From: Bradyrhizobium sediminis
Lineage (GTDB): Bacteria; Pseudomonadota; Alphaproteobacteria; Rhizobiales; Xanthobacteraceae
Direction of reading: 5' to 3'
DNA: 64,000 bases
Assembly: GCF_018736105.1 (NCBI RefSeq)
Contig: NZ_CP076135.1
Location: 124,001 to 188,000, forward strand
Each line of letters starts with the position of its first letter. The stretch's first letter is position 1. Positions 16,707-24,483 of this stretch are shown here, piece after piece. Under the pieces are notes generated by a model that saw only the letters and a program-made list of their open reading frames with translations, was not told the origin of the DNA and did not search any database. Both the position numbers and the translations under genes were made by a program.

Positions 16707-17162
16707 ATGCCGATGATCGCATCCTTGTTGTGCGGATTGGTGTTCGGCGCCGGCCTGCTGATTTCGGGAATGGTGCAGCCGACGAAAGTCATCGGCTTTC
16801 TCGATATCTTCGGCGCGTGGGACCCGAGCCTGGCCGTCGTGATGATGGCGGCCCTCGCGGTATCCGTCCCGGGCTTCATGTTGGCGAAGGGCCGTTCACG
16901 GCCGCTGCTGGCAGCTCGAAACTTCTGGCCGGCCAGAGACGATATCGACCGGCCGCTGGTCGTTGGATCTACCCTGTTCGGGATCGGCTGGGGGCTCGTT
17001 GGATTGTGCCCGGGGCCGGCGCTGGAAAACCTCGCGACGCTGTCGCCCGATGTGTTCGTGTTCGTCGCAGCGATGGCCGCGGGCATGGTGCTTCGCGACC
17101 TCTGGCAAAGGTCGCGGTCCGCGACGCCGCGCGAACAGGCGCTGACCAGCGCCGACGGTTAG
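16707..17162 (+). CDS. YeeE/YedE family membrane protein, second half (DUF6691-like)
   Basis: 151 residues with about four membrane segments. It shares the family's G-L-V-F-G-A-G-L-L-I-S-G-M-V-Q-P-T-K-V start and the G-I-G-W-G-L-V-G-L-C-P-G-P-A motif (residues about 91-104), where the Cys corresponds to that of the partner's second motif. It starts 3 bases after the preceding gene, so both are made from one mRNA and probably act as a heteromer in the inner membrane. The C-terminal tail is short and basic. The substrate (thiosulfate or another sulfur compound) cannot be fixed from sequence. Confidence 0.83.
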   Translation: MPMIASLLCGLVFGAGLLISGMVQPTKVIGFLDIFGAWDPSLAVVMMAALAVSVPGFMLAKGRSRPLLAARNFWPARDDIDRPLVVGSTLFGIGWGLVGLCPGPALENLATLSPDVFVFVAAMAAGMVLRDLWQRSRSATPREQALTSADG

Positions 17163-17189
17163 GTTCGCCGTCAGCGCTATTCCGTTGGT

Positions 17190-18140
17190 CTAGGCCGGTA
17201 CATTGGCCGCCGTTCCACCCGGCAGCCCGGCGCGGGCGAGCCCGCCGTAGAGCGTCTCACCGGGCATTTCCGAGCGCAGGATCGATCGCACCGCGATCAG
17301 CTTGTCGATGTCGATGCCGGTGGCGAATCCCTTGCTCTCGCACAGGAATGCGAGATCCTCGAACACCACATTGCCGGTGGCGCCGGGCGCGAACGGGCAG
17401 CCGCCGAGACCGCCGAGCGAGCCGTCGAGAATCCGCGCGCCGGCATCGAGGGCTGCGGACGCATTCGCAATGCCCATGCCGCGGGTATCGTGCAGGTGAA
17501 CGCAGACCGGCTTGGCGCCGGATAGTTTCACGGCCGCTTTGGTCAGTTCGCCGACCTGCTTTGGTCCGGCATAGCCGACGGTATCGGCGATGGCGACGAA
17601 ATCGACGCCGGCTTCCAGGCATTTCTCGACCAGCTTCAGCACGTCCGCAGGGTCGACCGCACCGGTGATCGAACAGCCCAGCGCCATCGAGATCGCGGCG
17701 TTGACGATCGGTTTGTGCGCGCTGGCGTCACGCAGATCGCAAAGCCGCTTGACGTTGGCGATGGCGGACTCGCGCGAGCGGTTGGCGTTGGCCTGGCTGT
17801 GCTCTTCGGTGGCCGAGACTACCGTGGCGATTTCAGCCACCCCTGACGCCAGCGCCTCGTTGACGCCGCGCTCGTTCAGTGCCAGCGCCACGCCATGCGC
17901 GCCCGGCAGTGCGGCTATGGTCGCGATGATCTCGCGCACGTCGGCGAATTGCGGAAAGGTTTTGGCGGGCAGGAACGAGCCTACTTCGAAGTGCCGCACG
18001 CCCGCGCCGTATTCGTCGCGGATCCAGCGCTGCTTTGCCGCGGTCGAGGGAAAGGTCTTCACCAGCTGCAGGCCGTCGCGCAGGCCGACTTCGCGCAGGC
18101 TTACTCGGTCGTCGGGATAAACGTCCTGAACGCGGGTCAT
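17190..18140 (-). CDS. Hydroxymethylglutaryl-CoA lyase-like enzyme
   Basis: 316 residues from the ATG at 18140. It is a TIM-barrel enzyme of the HMG-CoA lyase/isopropylmalate synthase family: S-L-R-E-V-G-L-R-D-G-L-Q near the start (metal-binding Asp), the two His of H-L-H-D-T-R-G-M, and the G-L-G-G-C-P-F-A-P-G-A-T-G-N loop with the Cys of lyases. It would split HMG-CoA, or a close acyl-CoA such as citramalyl-CoA, into acetyl-CoA and a keto acid. The start overlaps the stop of the CaiB gene by four bases (ATGA), showing translational coupling to the CoA-transferase. Confidence 0.9.
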   Translation of the reverse strand: MTRVQDVYPDDRVSLREVGLRDGLQLVKTFPSTAAKQRWIRDEYGAGVRHFEVGSFLPAKTFPQFADVREIIATIAALPGAHGVALALNERGVNEALASGVAEIATVVSATEEHSQANANRSRESAIANVKRLCDLRDASAHKPIVNAAISMALGCSITGAVDPADVLKLVEKCLEAGVDFVAIADTVGYAGPKQVGELTKAAVKLSGAKPVCVHLHDTRGMGIANASAALDAGARILDGSLGGLGGCPFAPGATGNVVFEDLAFLCESKGFATGIDIDKLIAVRSILRSEMPGETLYGGLARAGLPGGTAANVPA

Positions 18141-19318
18141 GCGAGCCTCTTTGCGGTTTTGGCGGTTGCGGAAACGTCCTGTCTTTCGAGCTCGGCGCGA
18201 ACGGCCGGCGTGTCGGCGCCGAGCACGGGCACTTTCAAGCCTTCGCCGATGTTCGCCCCGTTCCACTCGATCGGCAGCGCCGGAACGCGGAACGGCTCAC
18301 CGTTGGCGTTGATGTTATTGACCAGGCCGCCCGGTCGCAACACGTGCGGATCGCTAAACAGGTCCTCCGGGCGGTTGATCGGCGAGAAGCAGATGTTGAG
18401 CCGGTCGAGCGTAGCCGAAAGCTCTTCGGCGTTCCGGTCCCCGATCACCCCGGCCACGCGCGGGATGATTCGCGATCGCGCCAGGATCCGGTCGGTGGTG
18501 GTGCGCAAAGTGGGATCGTCCAAAAATTCCTGCAGGCCGAACTCGCGGCAAAAGCTCTGCCAGTGGCCCTCGGTGACGACGCCGATAAAAATGCGCCCGC
18601 CGCCCGCGGTCTCGAAAATGTCGTAGATCGGCCAGGCATGTTCGCGCTCCGGCATCGAGCGCGGCTTGTTGCCGGTCATCTCGTATTCGACCATGTGCTG
18701 GGCCACCAGGAACAGGCAGTTCTCGAACAGGCCGATTCGGATATCGGCGCCGCCCTTGCCGCCGCCCTTCTTCTGATAGAGCGCCGCCAAAATCGCGATC
18801 GCGCCGAACATGCCGCCCATGATGTCGTTGGCGGACGAGCCGACCCGCTGCGGCTTGTCGCGGGTGCCGGTCATGGCGGCGAGCCCCGACATCATCTGCA
18901 CCACCTCGTCGAGCGCCGGGCGATGCTCGTAGGGGCCGGACAGAAAGCCCTTGTGGCCGGCGACGATCAGGTCAGGATATTTCCGGCGCAGCTCCCCGGC
19001 GCCGAGCCCCTGCTTTTCCAGCTGCCCGTCGCGAAAATTCTCCAGAAACACGTCGGCAGAGGCCAACAGCTGGTGCATGGTCTCGCGGTCTTCAGGGTGA
19101 GCGAAATCGAGCACGACGCTGCGCTTGCCGCGGTTGAACAGCGGGAAGAACGAGGTTCCCATGCCGCCGAGGCTGCGGGTCTTGTCGCCGGCCGGCGGCT
19201 CGACCTTGATGACCTCGGCCCCCAGCTGCGCCAGGATCATGCCGCAGGTCGGCCCCATCACCATGTGGGTCATTTCAATGACCCTCACGCCTGCAAGCGG
19301 CAATTCCGTCCCGGTCAT
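18137..19318 (-). CDS. CaiB/BaiF-type (class III) CoA-transferase
   Basis: 393 residues from the ATG at 19318, which has GGGAGA before it; a GTG 15 bases upstream is possible. Typical features: L-A-G-V-R-V-I-E-M at the start, G-A-E-V-I-K-V-E-P-P, R-G-K-R-S-V-V-L-D and D-V-F-L-E-N-F-R-D-G, the last holding the Asp that forms the aspartyl-CoA intermediate. These enzymes move CoA from succinyl-CoA or another donor to a carboxylic acid. The coupled HMG-CoA lyase suggests that a hydroxy-dicarboxylic acid is activated here and then cleaved. The exact acid is inference. Confidence 0.9.
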   Translation of the reverse strand: MTGTELPLAGVRVIEMTHMVMGPTCGMILAQLGAEVIKVEPPAGDKTRSLGGMGTSFFPLFNRGKRSVVLDFAHPEDRETMHQLLASADVFLENFRDGQLEKQGLGAGELRRKYPDLIVAGHKGFLSGPYEHRPALDEVVQMMSGLAAMTGTRDKPQRVGSSANDIMGGMFGAIAILAALYQKKGGGKGGADIRIGLFENCLFLVAQHMVEYEMTGNKPRSMPEREHAWPIYDIFETAGGGRIFIGVVTEGHWQSFCREFGLQEFLDDPTLRTTTDRILARSRIIPRVAGVIGDRNAEELSATLDRLNICFSPINRPEDLFSDPHVLRPGGLVNNINANGEPFRVPALPIEWNGANIGEGLKVPVLGADTPAVRAELERQDVSATAKTAKRLA

Positions 19319-19400
19319 CGTCGTCTCCCGCACTCGTTCGCTCTTTTATGGCGCGCCAGACTAGGCTTCCTAGCGCCATCTGAAAAATATAATCTGGCGA

Positions 19401-19432
19401 ATAGTTCATTCTCTCTTCTAGAACGATAGTTC
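19401..19432. promoter_or_regulatory. Direct repeat ATAGTTC in the CoA-transferase/LysR divergent gap
   Basis: ATAGTTC occurs at 19401-19407 and 19426-19432, with GTTC-N13-GAAC between. This lies just before the lysR start and upstream of the divergent caiB gene, where LysR proteins normally bind. It is a candidate only. Confidence 0.3.
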
Positions 19433-19433
19433 C

Positions 19434-20363
19434 ATGGATTCGCGCCAGCTTCGCTATTTCATCGCGGTTTACGAGCAGCGCAACCTGTCGCGGGCGGCGG
19501 ACCAGGCCAGCGTCGCGCAATCCGCGCTCAGCCATCACATTTCCAACCTCGAGGCGGAGTTCGCAACGCCCCTGTTCGAGCGCAAGCCGCGCGGCATGCA
19601 ACCCACCGCCGCGGGCGAGCGGCTGTACGAACACGCCCGCATCATCCTGCGCGCGATGGCGGCGGCCGAGCGCGAGATCAAGGAGGGCAGCAGCGTGATC
19701 GCCGGCGACATCTCGATCGGGATGGCGAATTCCGGGGTCAAGGCGATCGGCGTCCCCCTGATGCGCGCCGTGCTCTCGAAATATCCCAATCTGAAGCTGT
19801 CGCTGACCGAGAGCCTGTCGGGCGCGACGCTGATGCATTTGATGGCCTCCGAGGTCGATCTGGCGCTGGTCTACAATCCGCAGTCGGAAAAGGACCTGGT
19901 CGCCGAGCCGGTGCTGGAAGAGCGGATGTTCTGCGTCGGAACCGCGGAGCTCCTCGGCAAGAGCAAGAAGCCGATCAGCTTCGAGGAGGTCACCCGCCTG
20001 CCGCTGATCATGCTTCGTCACGGGCTTTCGTCGCGCGCCTTGCTCGACGACCCGGTACTGCTCAAGAGACTGGAAACCACCAGCGCCATCCTGCATCTCA
20101 ACTCGATCTCAGGCACCACGGGCGCGCTGCTGGCCGGGCTCGGATGCGCGGTCGCGACCAAATTGTTCGTGCAGGAGCAGCTCAAGGCCGGAAGCCTGGT
20201 CGCGCGCGAAGTGATCGAACCCACGCTGACGCGAACGCTCTATCTGTGCCGGCTGCGCAATCGGCCGATGACCTATGCGATGGAGGAAATGCGACGGCTG
20301 ATGCTGAGCCTGATCGCAGAGCAGGTCGGTCGCGGCGCCTGGGAGGCCAAGCTCTTGATCTGA
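19434..20363 (+). CDS. LysR-family transcriptional regulator
   Basis: 309 residues with the standard N-terminal winged helix (M-D-S-R-Q-L-R-Y-F-I-A-V, then A-A-x-x-x-x-V-A-Q-S-A-L-S-H-H-I-S-N-L-E). A two-lobed periplasmic-binding-protein-like effector domain fills residues about 90-300. It is divergent from the CaiB/HMG-CoA lyase operon across 115 bases and is followed by an MFS transporter, so it probably controls these genes in response to the pathway's acid. The lobes resemble those of regulators of aromatic or dicarboxylic acid use (NAC/CatR-like), but the effector is not readable. Confidence 0.9.
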   Translation: MDSRQLRYFIAVYEQRNLSRAADQASVAQSALSHHISNLEAEFATPLFERKPRGMQPTAAGERLYEHARIILRAMAAAEREIKEGSSVIAGDISIGMANSGVKAIGVPLMRAVLSKYPNLKLSLTESLSGATLMHLMASEVDLALVYNPQSEKDLVAEPVLEERMFCVGTAELLGKSKKPISFEEVTRLPLIMLRHGLSSRALLDDPVLLKRLETTSAILHLNSISGTTGALLAGLGCAVATKLFVQEQLKAGSLVAREVIEPTLTRTLYLCRLRNRPMTYAMEEMRRLMLSLIAEQVGRGAWEAKLLI

Positions 20364-20407
20364 GGTGTGATGGCTTTGAGCTTGTTTCGGCTCGAACGTT
20401 TGGCTCC

Positions 20408-20490
20408 GGGTGAGGGGGACTATCCGCGAGTCCGAATATGCCGAGAGTCCCCCTCACCCCAACCCTCTCCCCGCAAGCGGGGCGAGGGAG
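20408..20490. repeat. Family E compound palindrome
   Basis: A perfect 14-base inverted repeat (GGGTGAGGGGGACT / AGTCCCCCTCACCC, 24-base loop) is followed by a second hairpin, CCCTCTCCCCGC / GCGGGGCGAGGG. The second unit resembles the one at 2221. It lies between lysR and the MFS gene. Confidence 0.75.
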
Positions 20491-20629
20491 AAGTGGTCCC
20501 GCGCCATCGATATTATCGAACGTTTCAATCGATATGTTCGTCTGGATTTCTGGCTCGTAACCGCCAAACATGATCCGCCGGTACGCCTTCGCAAGAAAGG
20601 CGGCCTGAAAACCATCAGGGGAGAACGCC

Positions 20630-22042
20630 ATGAGCGCAGTCGGAATCGACGCCGCAACCAATCTTGCCACCGCTTCCGATGGACCGGATGAGATTTCCCG
20701 GCGGCTCGAAAGCCTGCCCACCTCGTCCTATCTGTGGCGGCTGGTGATCCTGCTGTCGCTCGGCGGCTGGTTCGAGGTCTATGACCTGTTCTTCACCGGC
20801 TATATCGCGCCCGGCCTCAACCGCTCGGGCTTGCTGACCACCACCACGCAGGCCTTCTTCGGCTTTTCCGGGATCGGCGCCTTCGTCGCTGCGACCTTTG
20901 CCGGGCTGTTCGTCGGCACTTTCGCGCTGGGCTTCCTCGCCGACCGGTTCGGACGGCGGGCGATCTTCACTTACGCGCTGCTCGGCTACACCGCAGCCAC
21001 GGTGGCGATGGCGTGCCAGACCTCATCCGATGGCGTGCTGCTGTGGCGGTTTATCGCCGGCATCGGCATCGGCGTCGAGATCATCACCATCGACGCCTAT
21101 ATCACCGAACTGGTGCCGAGCCGGATGCGCGGCCGCGCCTTCGCGGTCAACCAGGCCGTGATGTTCACCGCGGTCCCCGTGGTGGCGGCGCTGTCATGGT
21201 GGCTGGTGCCGCTACAGCCCTACGGCGTCGACGGCTGGCGCTGGGTGGTCCTGATCGGCGCCGCCGGCAGCATGGCGATCTGGATCCTGCGGCTCTACGT
21301 GCCGGAAAGCCCGCTGTGGCTGGCGCGGCATGGCCGCACCGCCGAGGCGGTCAAGATCCTGGCGACACTCGAAGCCTCCGCCGGGGCTGCATCCACGCGG
21401 CCGCAAGCGAGGGCTGCTGCAGCGCCGGCACGCCCGGCCGCGAAAGCGGGCTATGCCGAGCTGTTCAGGCCGCCTTATCTGTCGCTGGTCGCCTTGTTCA
21501 TGATCTTCAATCTCTGCCAGGCCTTCGGCGTCTACGGTTTCGCCAACTGGGTGCCGGCGTTGCTGGTCCAGAAGGGCATCACGGTGACGAAGAGCCTGCA
21601 ATATTCCTTCATCATCGCCTTCGCCTATCCGATCGCACCGCTGCTGGCGGCAAGCTTCGCCGACAAGTTCGAACGCAAATGGATCATCTGCGGCGCGGCA
21701 GCCGCCATCGGCGCGTTCGGGATGGCGTTTTCGCAATTCACCGAGCCGGCGCTGCTGATCCTGTGCGGAGTCCTGATCACGGCTTCCAACATGACCCTGT
21801 CCTACGCCTATCACGCCTATCAGACCGAGGTGTTTCCGACCTCGATCCGCGCCCGCGTGGCGGGCCTGGTCTATTCGATGAGCCGGGTCAGCGCGACGTT
21901 TTCGGGCTTCATCGTCGCTTTCACGTTGCGCGAGGCCGGCGTCGGCGGCGTGTTCGGCCTGATCACCACGGCGATGGTCATCGTGATCGTCGCGATGGCG
22001 GCGTTCGGCCCCAACGTCCGCGGCAAGCCGCTCGACGCCTAG
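20630..22042 (+). CDS. MFS transporter, sugar/aromatic-acid:H+ symporter type
   Basis: 470 residues with twelve predicted helices. Motif A is G-F-L-A-D-R-F-G-R-R between helices 2 and 3, and V-P-S-R-M-R-G-R-A-F follows helix 4, both typical of metabolite:H+ symporters of the AAHS/SP branches. It has a cytoplasmic N-terminus and an Ala-rich central loop (about 250-275). GGGGAGAA precedes the ATG. It follows the LysR gene after a palindromic repeat and may import the substrate of the adjacent CoA-transferase/lyase pair; this link rests on position only. Confidence 0.85.
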   Translation: MSAVGIDAATNLATASDGPDEISRRLESLPTSSYLWRLVILLSLGGWFEVYDLFFTGYIAPGLNRSGLLTTTTQAFFGFSGIGAFVAATFAGLFVGTFALGFLADRFGRRAIFTYALLGYTAATVAMACQTSSDGVLLWRFIAGIGIGVEIITIDAYITELVPSRMRGRAFAVNQAVMFTAVPVVAALSWWLVPLQPYGVDGWRWVVLIGAAGSMAIWILRLYVPESPLWLARHGRTAEAVKILATLEASAGAASTRPQARAAAAPARPAAKAGYAELFRPPYLSLVALFMIFNLCQAFGVYGFANWVPALLVQKGITVTKSLQYSFIIAFAYPIAPLLAASFADKFERKWIICGAAAAIGAFGMAFSQFTEPALLILCGVLITASNMTLSYAYHAYQTEVFPTSIRARVAGLVYSMSRVSATFSGFIVAFTLREAGVGGVFGLITTAMVIVIVAMAAFGPNVRGKPLDA

Positions 22043-22052
22043 ACTTTTGTTT

Positions 22053-22103
22053 TGACGCGTTTTCTTTACGCGAACCGGTGCCCACTTCGCTCGAAAACGC
22101 TAT
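22053..22103. repeat. Family B-related palindrome
   Basis: GCGTTTTCTTTACGCGAACCGGTGCCCACTT... ending CGAAAACGC: a palindrome sharing the ACCGGT-CCCACTT core of the family B repeats at 26075, 41712, 53169 and 60062. It lies just after the MFS stop. Confidence 0.6.
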
Positions 22104-22183
22104 GGCGGCTACCGGCCCTTGCCGAAGGCTGCCTGCATGTCTACCTCTCGCGAAATGCTTTTTCGTGAGAGGACCGGACCGCC

Positions 22184-22936
22184 ATGCTCGACGCCGCCGT
22201 CAAGGCGCTATCGCAAATCCTGTCGCCGCCGATGCGCTCGATCCTGTGGCGCTCGATCGGGCTGGCGCTGGTGCTGATCACGGTGCTGGCGATCGGCCTG
22301 CAGCGGCTATTGAGCTGGTTCGCGACCTCGGGCGAAGCCTGGCTCGAGGCGATGCTGGGACCCGGCTTCGAAACGTCAATCAACGTGCTGGCCTGGATCG
22401 TCTCGATCGCCGCCGGTTTCGGCGTCGTGTTCGGCGCGGTGTTCCTGATGCCGGCGATCACTTCGCTGGTGGCAAGCGTGTTCGTCGACGAGGTCGCCGA
22501 CCATGTCGAGCTCGCGCATTATCCGGCGGAACGCCCCGGCACCGCGCTGCCGCTCGGCCTCGCCATGACCGAGGGCGTCAAGACCGCGCTGCTGACGATT
22601 CTGGTCTACCTGATCGCGCTGCCCTTCGTGTTCATCGCGGGTGCCGGCTTCATCGCGTTCTTCATCGCCACCGCATGGCTGTTGGGCCGCGAATATTTCG
22701 AGCTCGCGGCGATGCGGTTTCGCTCGCCCGAGGAAGCCAAGGCGATGCGCAAGCAGAACGCGGCGGTCGTGTTCACCGCGGGGCTGGTGATTGCGGCGTT
22801 CGTGTCGATCCCGATCGTCAACCTGGCGACGCCTTTGTTCGGCATGGCCTTCATGGTCCACATGCACAAGCGCCTCTCCGGCCCGCGGCCGGAACTGATC
22901 GAGCCGGTGCGGAAGACGGGAATGCCGGTGGTGTAG
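22184..22936 (+). CDS. EI24/CysZ-like membrane protein
   Basis: 250 residues with about four to six membrane segments and the EI24-domain layout: an N-terminal amphipathic part, paired long helices (residues 25-45, 66-95, 135-165, 190-212) and a loop with V-F-V-D-E-V-A-D-H-V-E. In gamma-proteobacteria the related CysZ is a sulfate channel. The alphaproteobacterial versions are uncharacterised, so sulfate transport is only a possibility. It stands alone between repeats, with no cys genes nearby. Confidence 0.75.
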   Translation: MLDAAVKALSQILSPPMRSILWRSIGLALVLITVLAIGLQRLLSWFATSGEAWLEAMLGPGFETSINVLAWIVSIAAGFGVVFGAVFLMPAITSLVASVFVDEVADHVELAHYPAERPGTALPLGLAMTEGVKTALLTILVYLIALPFVFIAGAGFIAFFIATAWLLGREYFELAAMRFRSPEEAKAMRKQNAAVVFTAGLVIAAFVSIPIVNLATPLFGMAFMVHMHKRLSGPRPELIEPVRKTGMPVV

Positions 22937-22961
22937 CTTCCTCGTGATCCGGTGGTAAGTT

Positions 22962-23065
22962 CCTCATGGTGAGGAGCCGCGCTCTTCGCGCGGCGTCTCG
23001 AACCATGAGAGCCCCGCTGCGGCCATCCTTCGAGACGCTTGCTTCGCAAGCTCCTCAGGATGAGG
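22962..23065. repeat. Family A twin-palindrome repeat, copy 3
   Basis: CCTCATGGTGAGGAG...CGTCTCGAACCATGAG then CATCCTTCGAGACG...CTCCTCAGGATGAGG. It is the same pair of hairpins as at 1321, 5598 and 35369, in the gap between convergent EI24-like and nth genes. Confidence 0.85.
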
Positions 23066-23093
23066 ACGGAGCAAGCGGGAAGAGGCGAAGTTG

Positions 23094-23894
23094 CTACACC
23101 GTCTTTTCCGGCCACCTGCACAAATCGTTGATCACGCACACCTCGCAGCGTGGCTTGCGGGCGAGGCAGGTGTAACGGCCATGCAGGATCAGCCAATGAT
23201 GTGCGTGCAGCATGAATTCTGCCGGGATCACCTTCTCCAGCCCCAGCTCCACTTCAAGCGGCGTGTTGCCGGGCGCCAGCCCGGTACGGTTGCCGACACG
23301 GAACACGTGGGTGTCGACCGCCATGGTGTGCTCGCCGAAGGCCATGTTGAGCACGACATTGGCGGTCTTGCGGCCGGCGCCCGGTAGCGTCTCGATTTCG
23401 GCACGGCTGCGCGGCACCTCGCCGCCGAATTCGGCGATCAGCTTTTCCGACAGCGCGATGACGTTCCTGGCCTTGTTGCGGTACAGCCCGATGGTCTTGA
23501 TGTAGTCGCGGACTTTTTCCTCGCCGAGTTCGAGCATCTTCTGCGGCGTGTCGGCCACCGCAAACAGCGCCCGCGTCGCCTTGTTGACGCCGGCGTCGGT
23601 CGCCTGCGCCGACAGCACCACGGCGACCAGCAGCGTGTAGGGGTTGAGATGTTCGAGCTCGCCCTTCGGCTCGGGATTGACTTTGCGAAAGCGGCTGAAG
23701 GCTTCGTGCACCTCGGCGGCGGTCCAGGGCTTAGTCTTGGAAGTCTTGATTTTGGAAGTCTTGATCCTGGAAGTCTTGATCTTCGCCGTCTTCTTGACGG
23801 CGCGCGCGGGCTTCGCTTTGGGCGCCGCTTTCTTGCTGGGCTTTGCGACCGGAGATTTGGATTTCGGCCGGGGTCCGCGGGTGATTTTCGCCAT
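23094..23894 (-). CDS. nth: Endonuclease III
   Basis: 266 residues from the ATG at 23894. This DNA glycosylase/AP lyase removes oxidised pyrimidines. The helix-hairpin-helix L-P-G-A-G-R-K-T-A-N-V-V holds the catalytic Lys, the V-D-T-H-V-F-R-V loop holds the catalytic Asp, and the C-terminus carries the 4Fe-4S ligands in C-x6-C-x2-C-x5-C spacing. It is longer than E. coli Nth (211) because of a Lys/Ser/Pro/Ala-rich N-terminal tail of about 55 residues containing K-I-K-T-S units. The tail looks disordered and DNA-binding. Divergent from the DUF2244 gene with only 22 bases between starts. Confidence 0.95.
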   Translation of the reverse strand: MAKITRGPRPKSKSPVAKPSKKAAPKAKPARAVKKTAKIKTSRIKTSKIKTSKTKPWTAAEVHEAFSRFRKVNPEPKGELEHLNPYTLLVAVVLSAQATDAGVNKATRALFAVADTPQKMLELGEEKVRDYIKTIGLYRNKARNVIALSEKLIAEFGGEVPRSRAEIETLPGAGRKTANVVLNMAFGEHTMAVDTHVFRVGNRTGLAPGNTPLEVELGLEKVIPAEFMLHAHHWLILHGRYTCLARKPRCEVCVINDLCRWPEKTV

Positions 23895-23916
23895 GATCCG
23901 GGTATACTGACCCGCA

Positions 23917-24426
23917 ATGACCGCAGGCAACGATTTTGATGCGCAGCCCGAATTGTTTTCAGCGCTGCTGACGCCGCACCGCTCGCTCGGCCGCACCGGC
24001 TTTCTGGTGCTGATGATATTTTTGAGCGTGGTCAGCTTCGCCACCGGGTTGGCGTTTCTGCTGATGGGCGCGTGGCCGGTGTTCGGCTTCTTGTGCCTCG
24101 ACGTGCTGGTGATCTGGTGGGCGTTCCGGATCAATTTCCGCCGCGCGCTGGCCAGCGAAGAGATCCGGATCACGCCGTCGGAGCTGCGCCTGCGCCGGGT
24201 CAGCCACCGCGGCCATGTGGTCGAATGGGTGTTCAATCCCTTGTGGGTGCAGCTCGACCAGAAGATCCACGCCGAATTCGGCATCGAACGGCTCTATCTG
24301 GTTTCGCGGGGGCGCCGGGTGTCGATCGCGAGCTTCCTTGGAGCCGACGAAAAAGCCAGTTTTGCCAAGGCTTTACTGGCTGCGCTGCAGGCCGCCAGGC
24401 GCGGCCCGACTTACAATCCGCTCTGA
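23917..24426 (+). CDS. DUF2244 family membrane protein
   Basis: 169 residues with two adjacent membrane helices (about 27-47 and 50-70) and a cytoplasmic C-terminal domain ending in G-R-R-V-S-I-A-S-F-L, the DUF2244 pattern. Function is unknown. Its start lies 22 bases from the divergent nth start, so promoters must overlap; the next gene encodes an Ada-like repair protein. That position between two repair genes is conserved in many rhizobia, as far as I recall, but no role in repair is known. Confidence 0.85.
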   Translation: MTAGNDFDAQPELFSALLTPHRSLGRTGFLVLMIFLSVVSFATGLAFLLMGAWPVFGFLCLDVLVIWWAFRINFRRALASEEIRITPSELRLRRVSHRGHVVEWVFNPLWVQLDQKIHAEFGIERLYLVSRGRRVSIASFLGADEKASFAKALLAALQAARRGPTYNPL

Positions 24427-24483
24427 TGCGGGGGAATCGGAAATCGGGTGGTTTGGCCGCCGCGACCGTCCTACATCAGACCC

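Noticed and set aside
21013-22947. A 644-residue open frame over the MFS and EI24-like genes
   Set aside because: It is out of frame with both recognisable proteins and its translation is Arg/Gly-rich without domain features.
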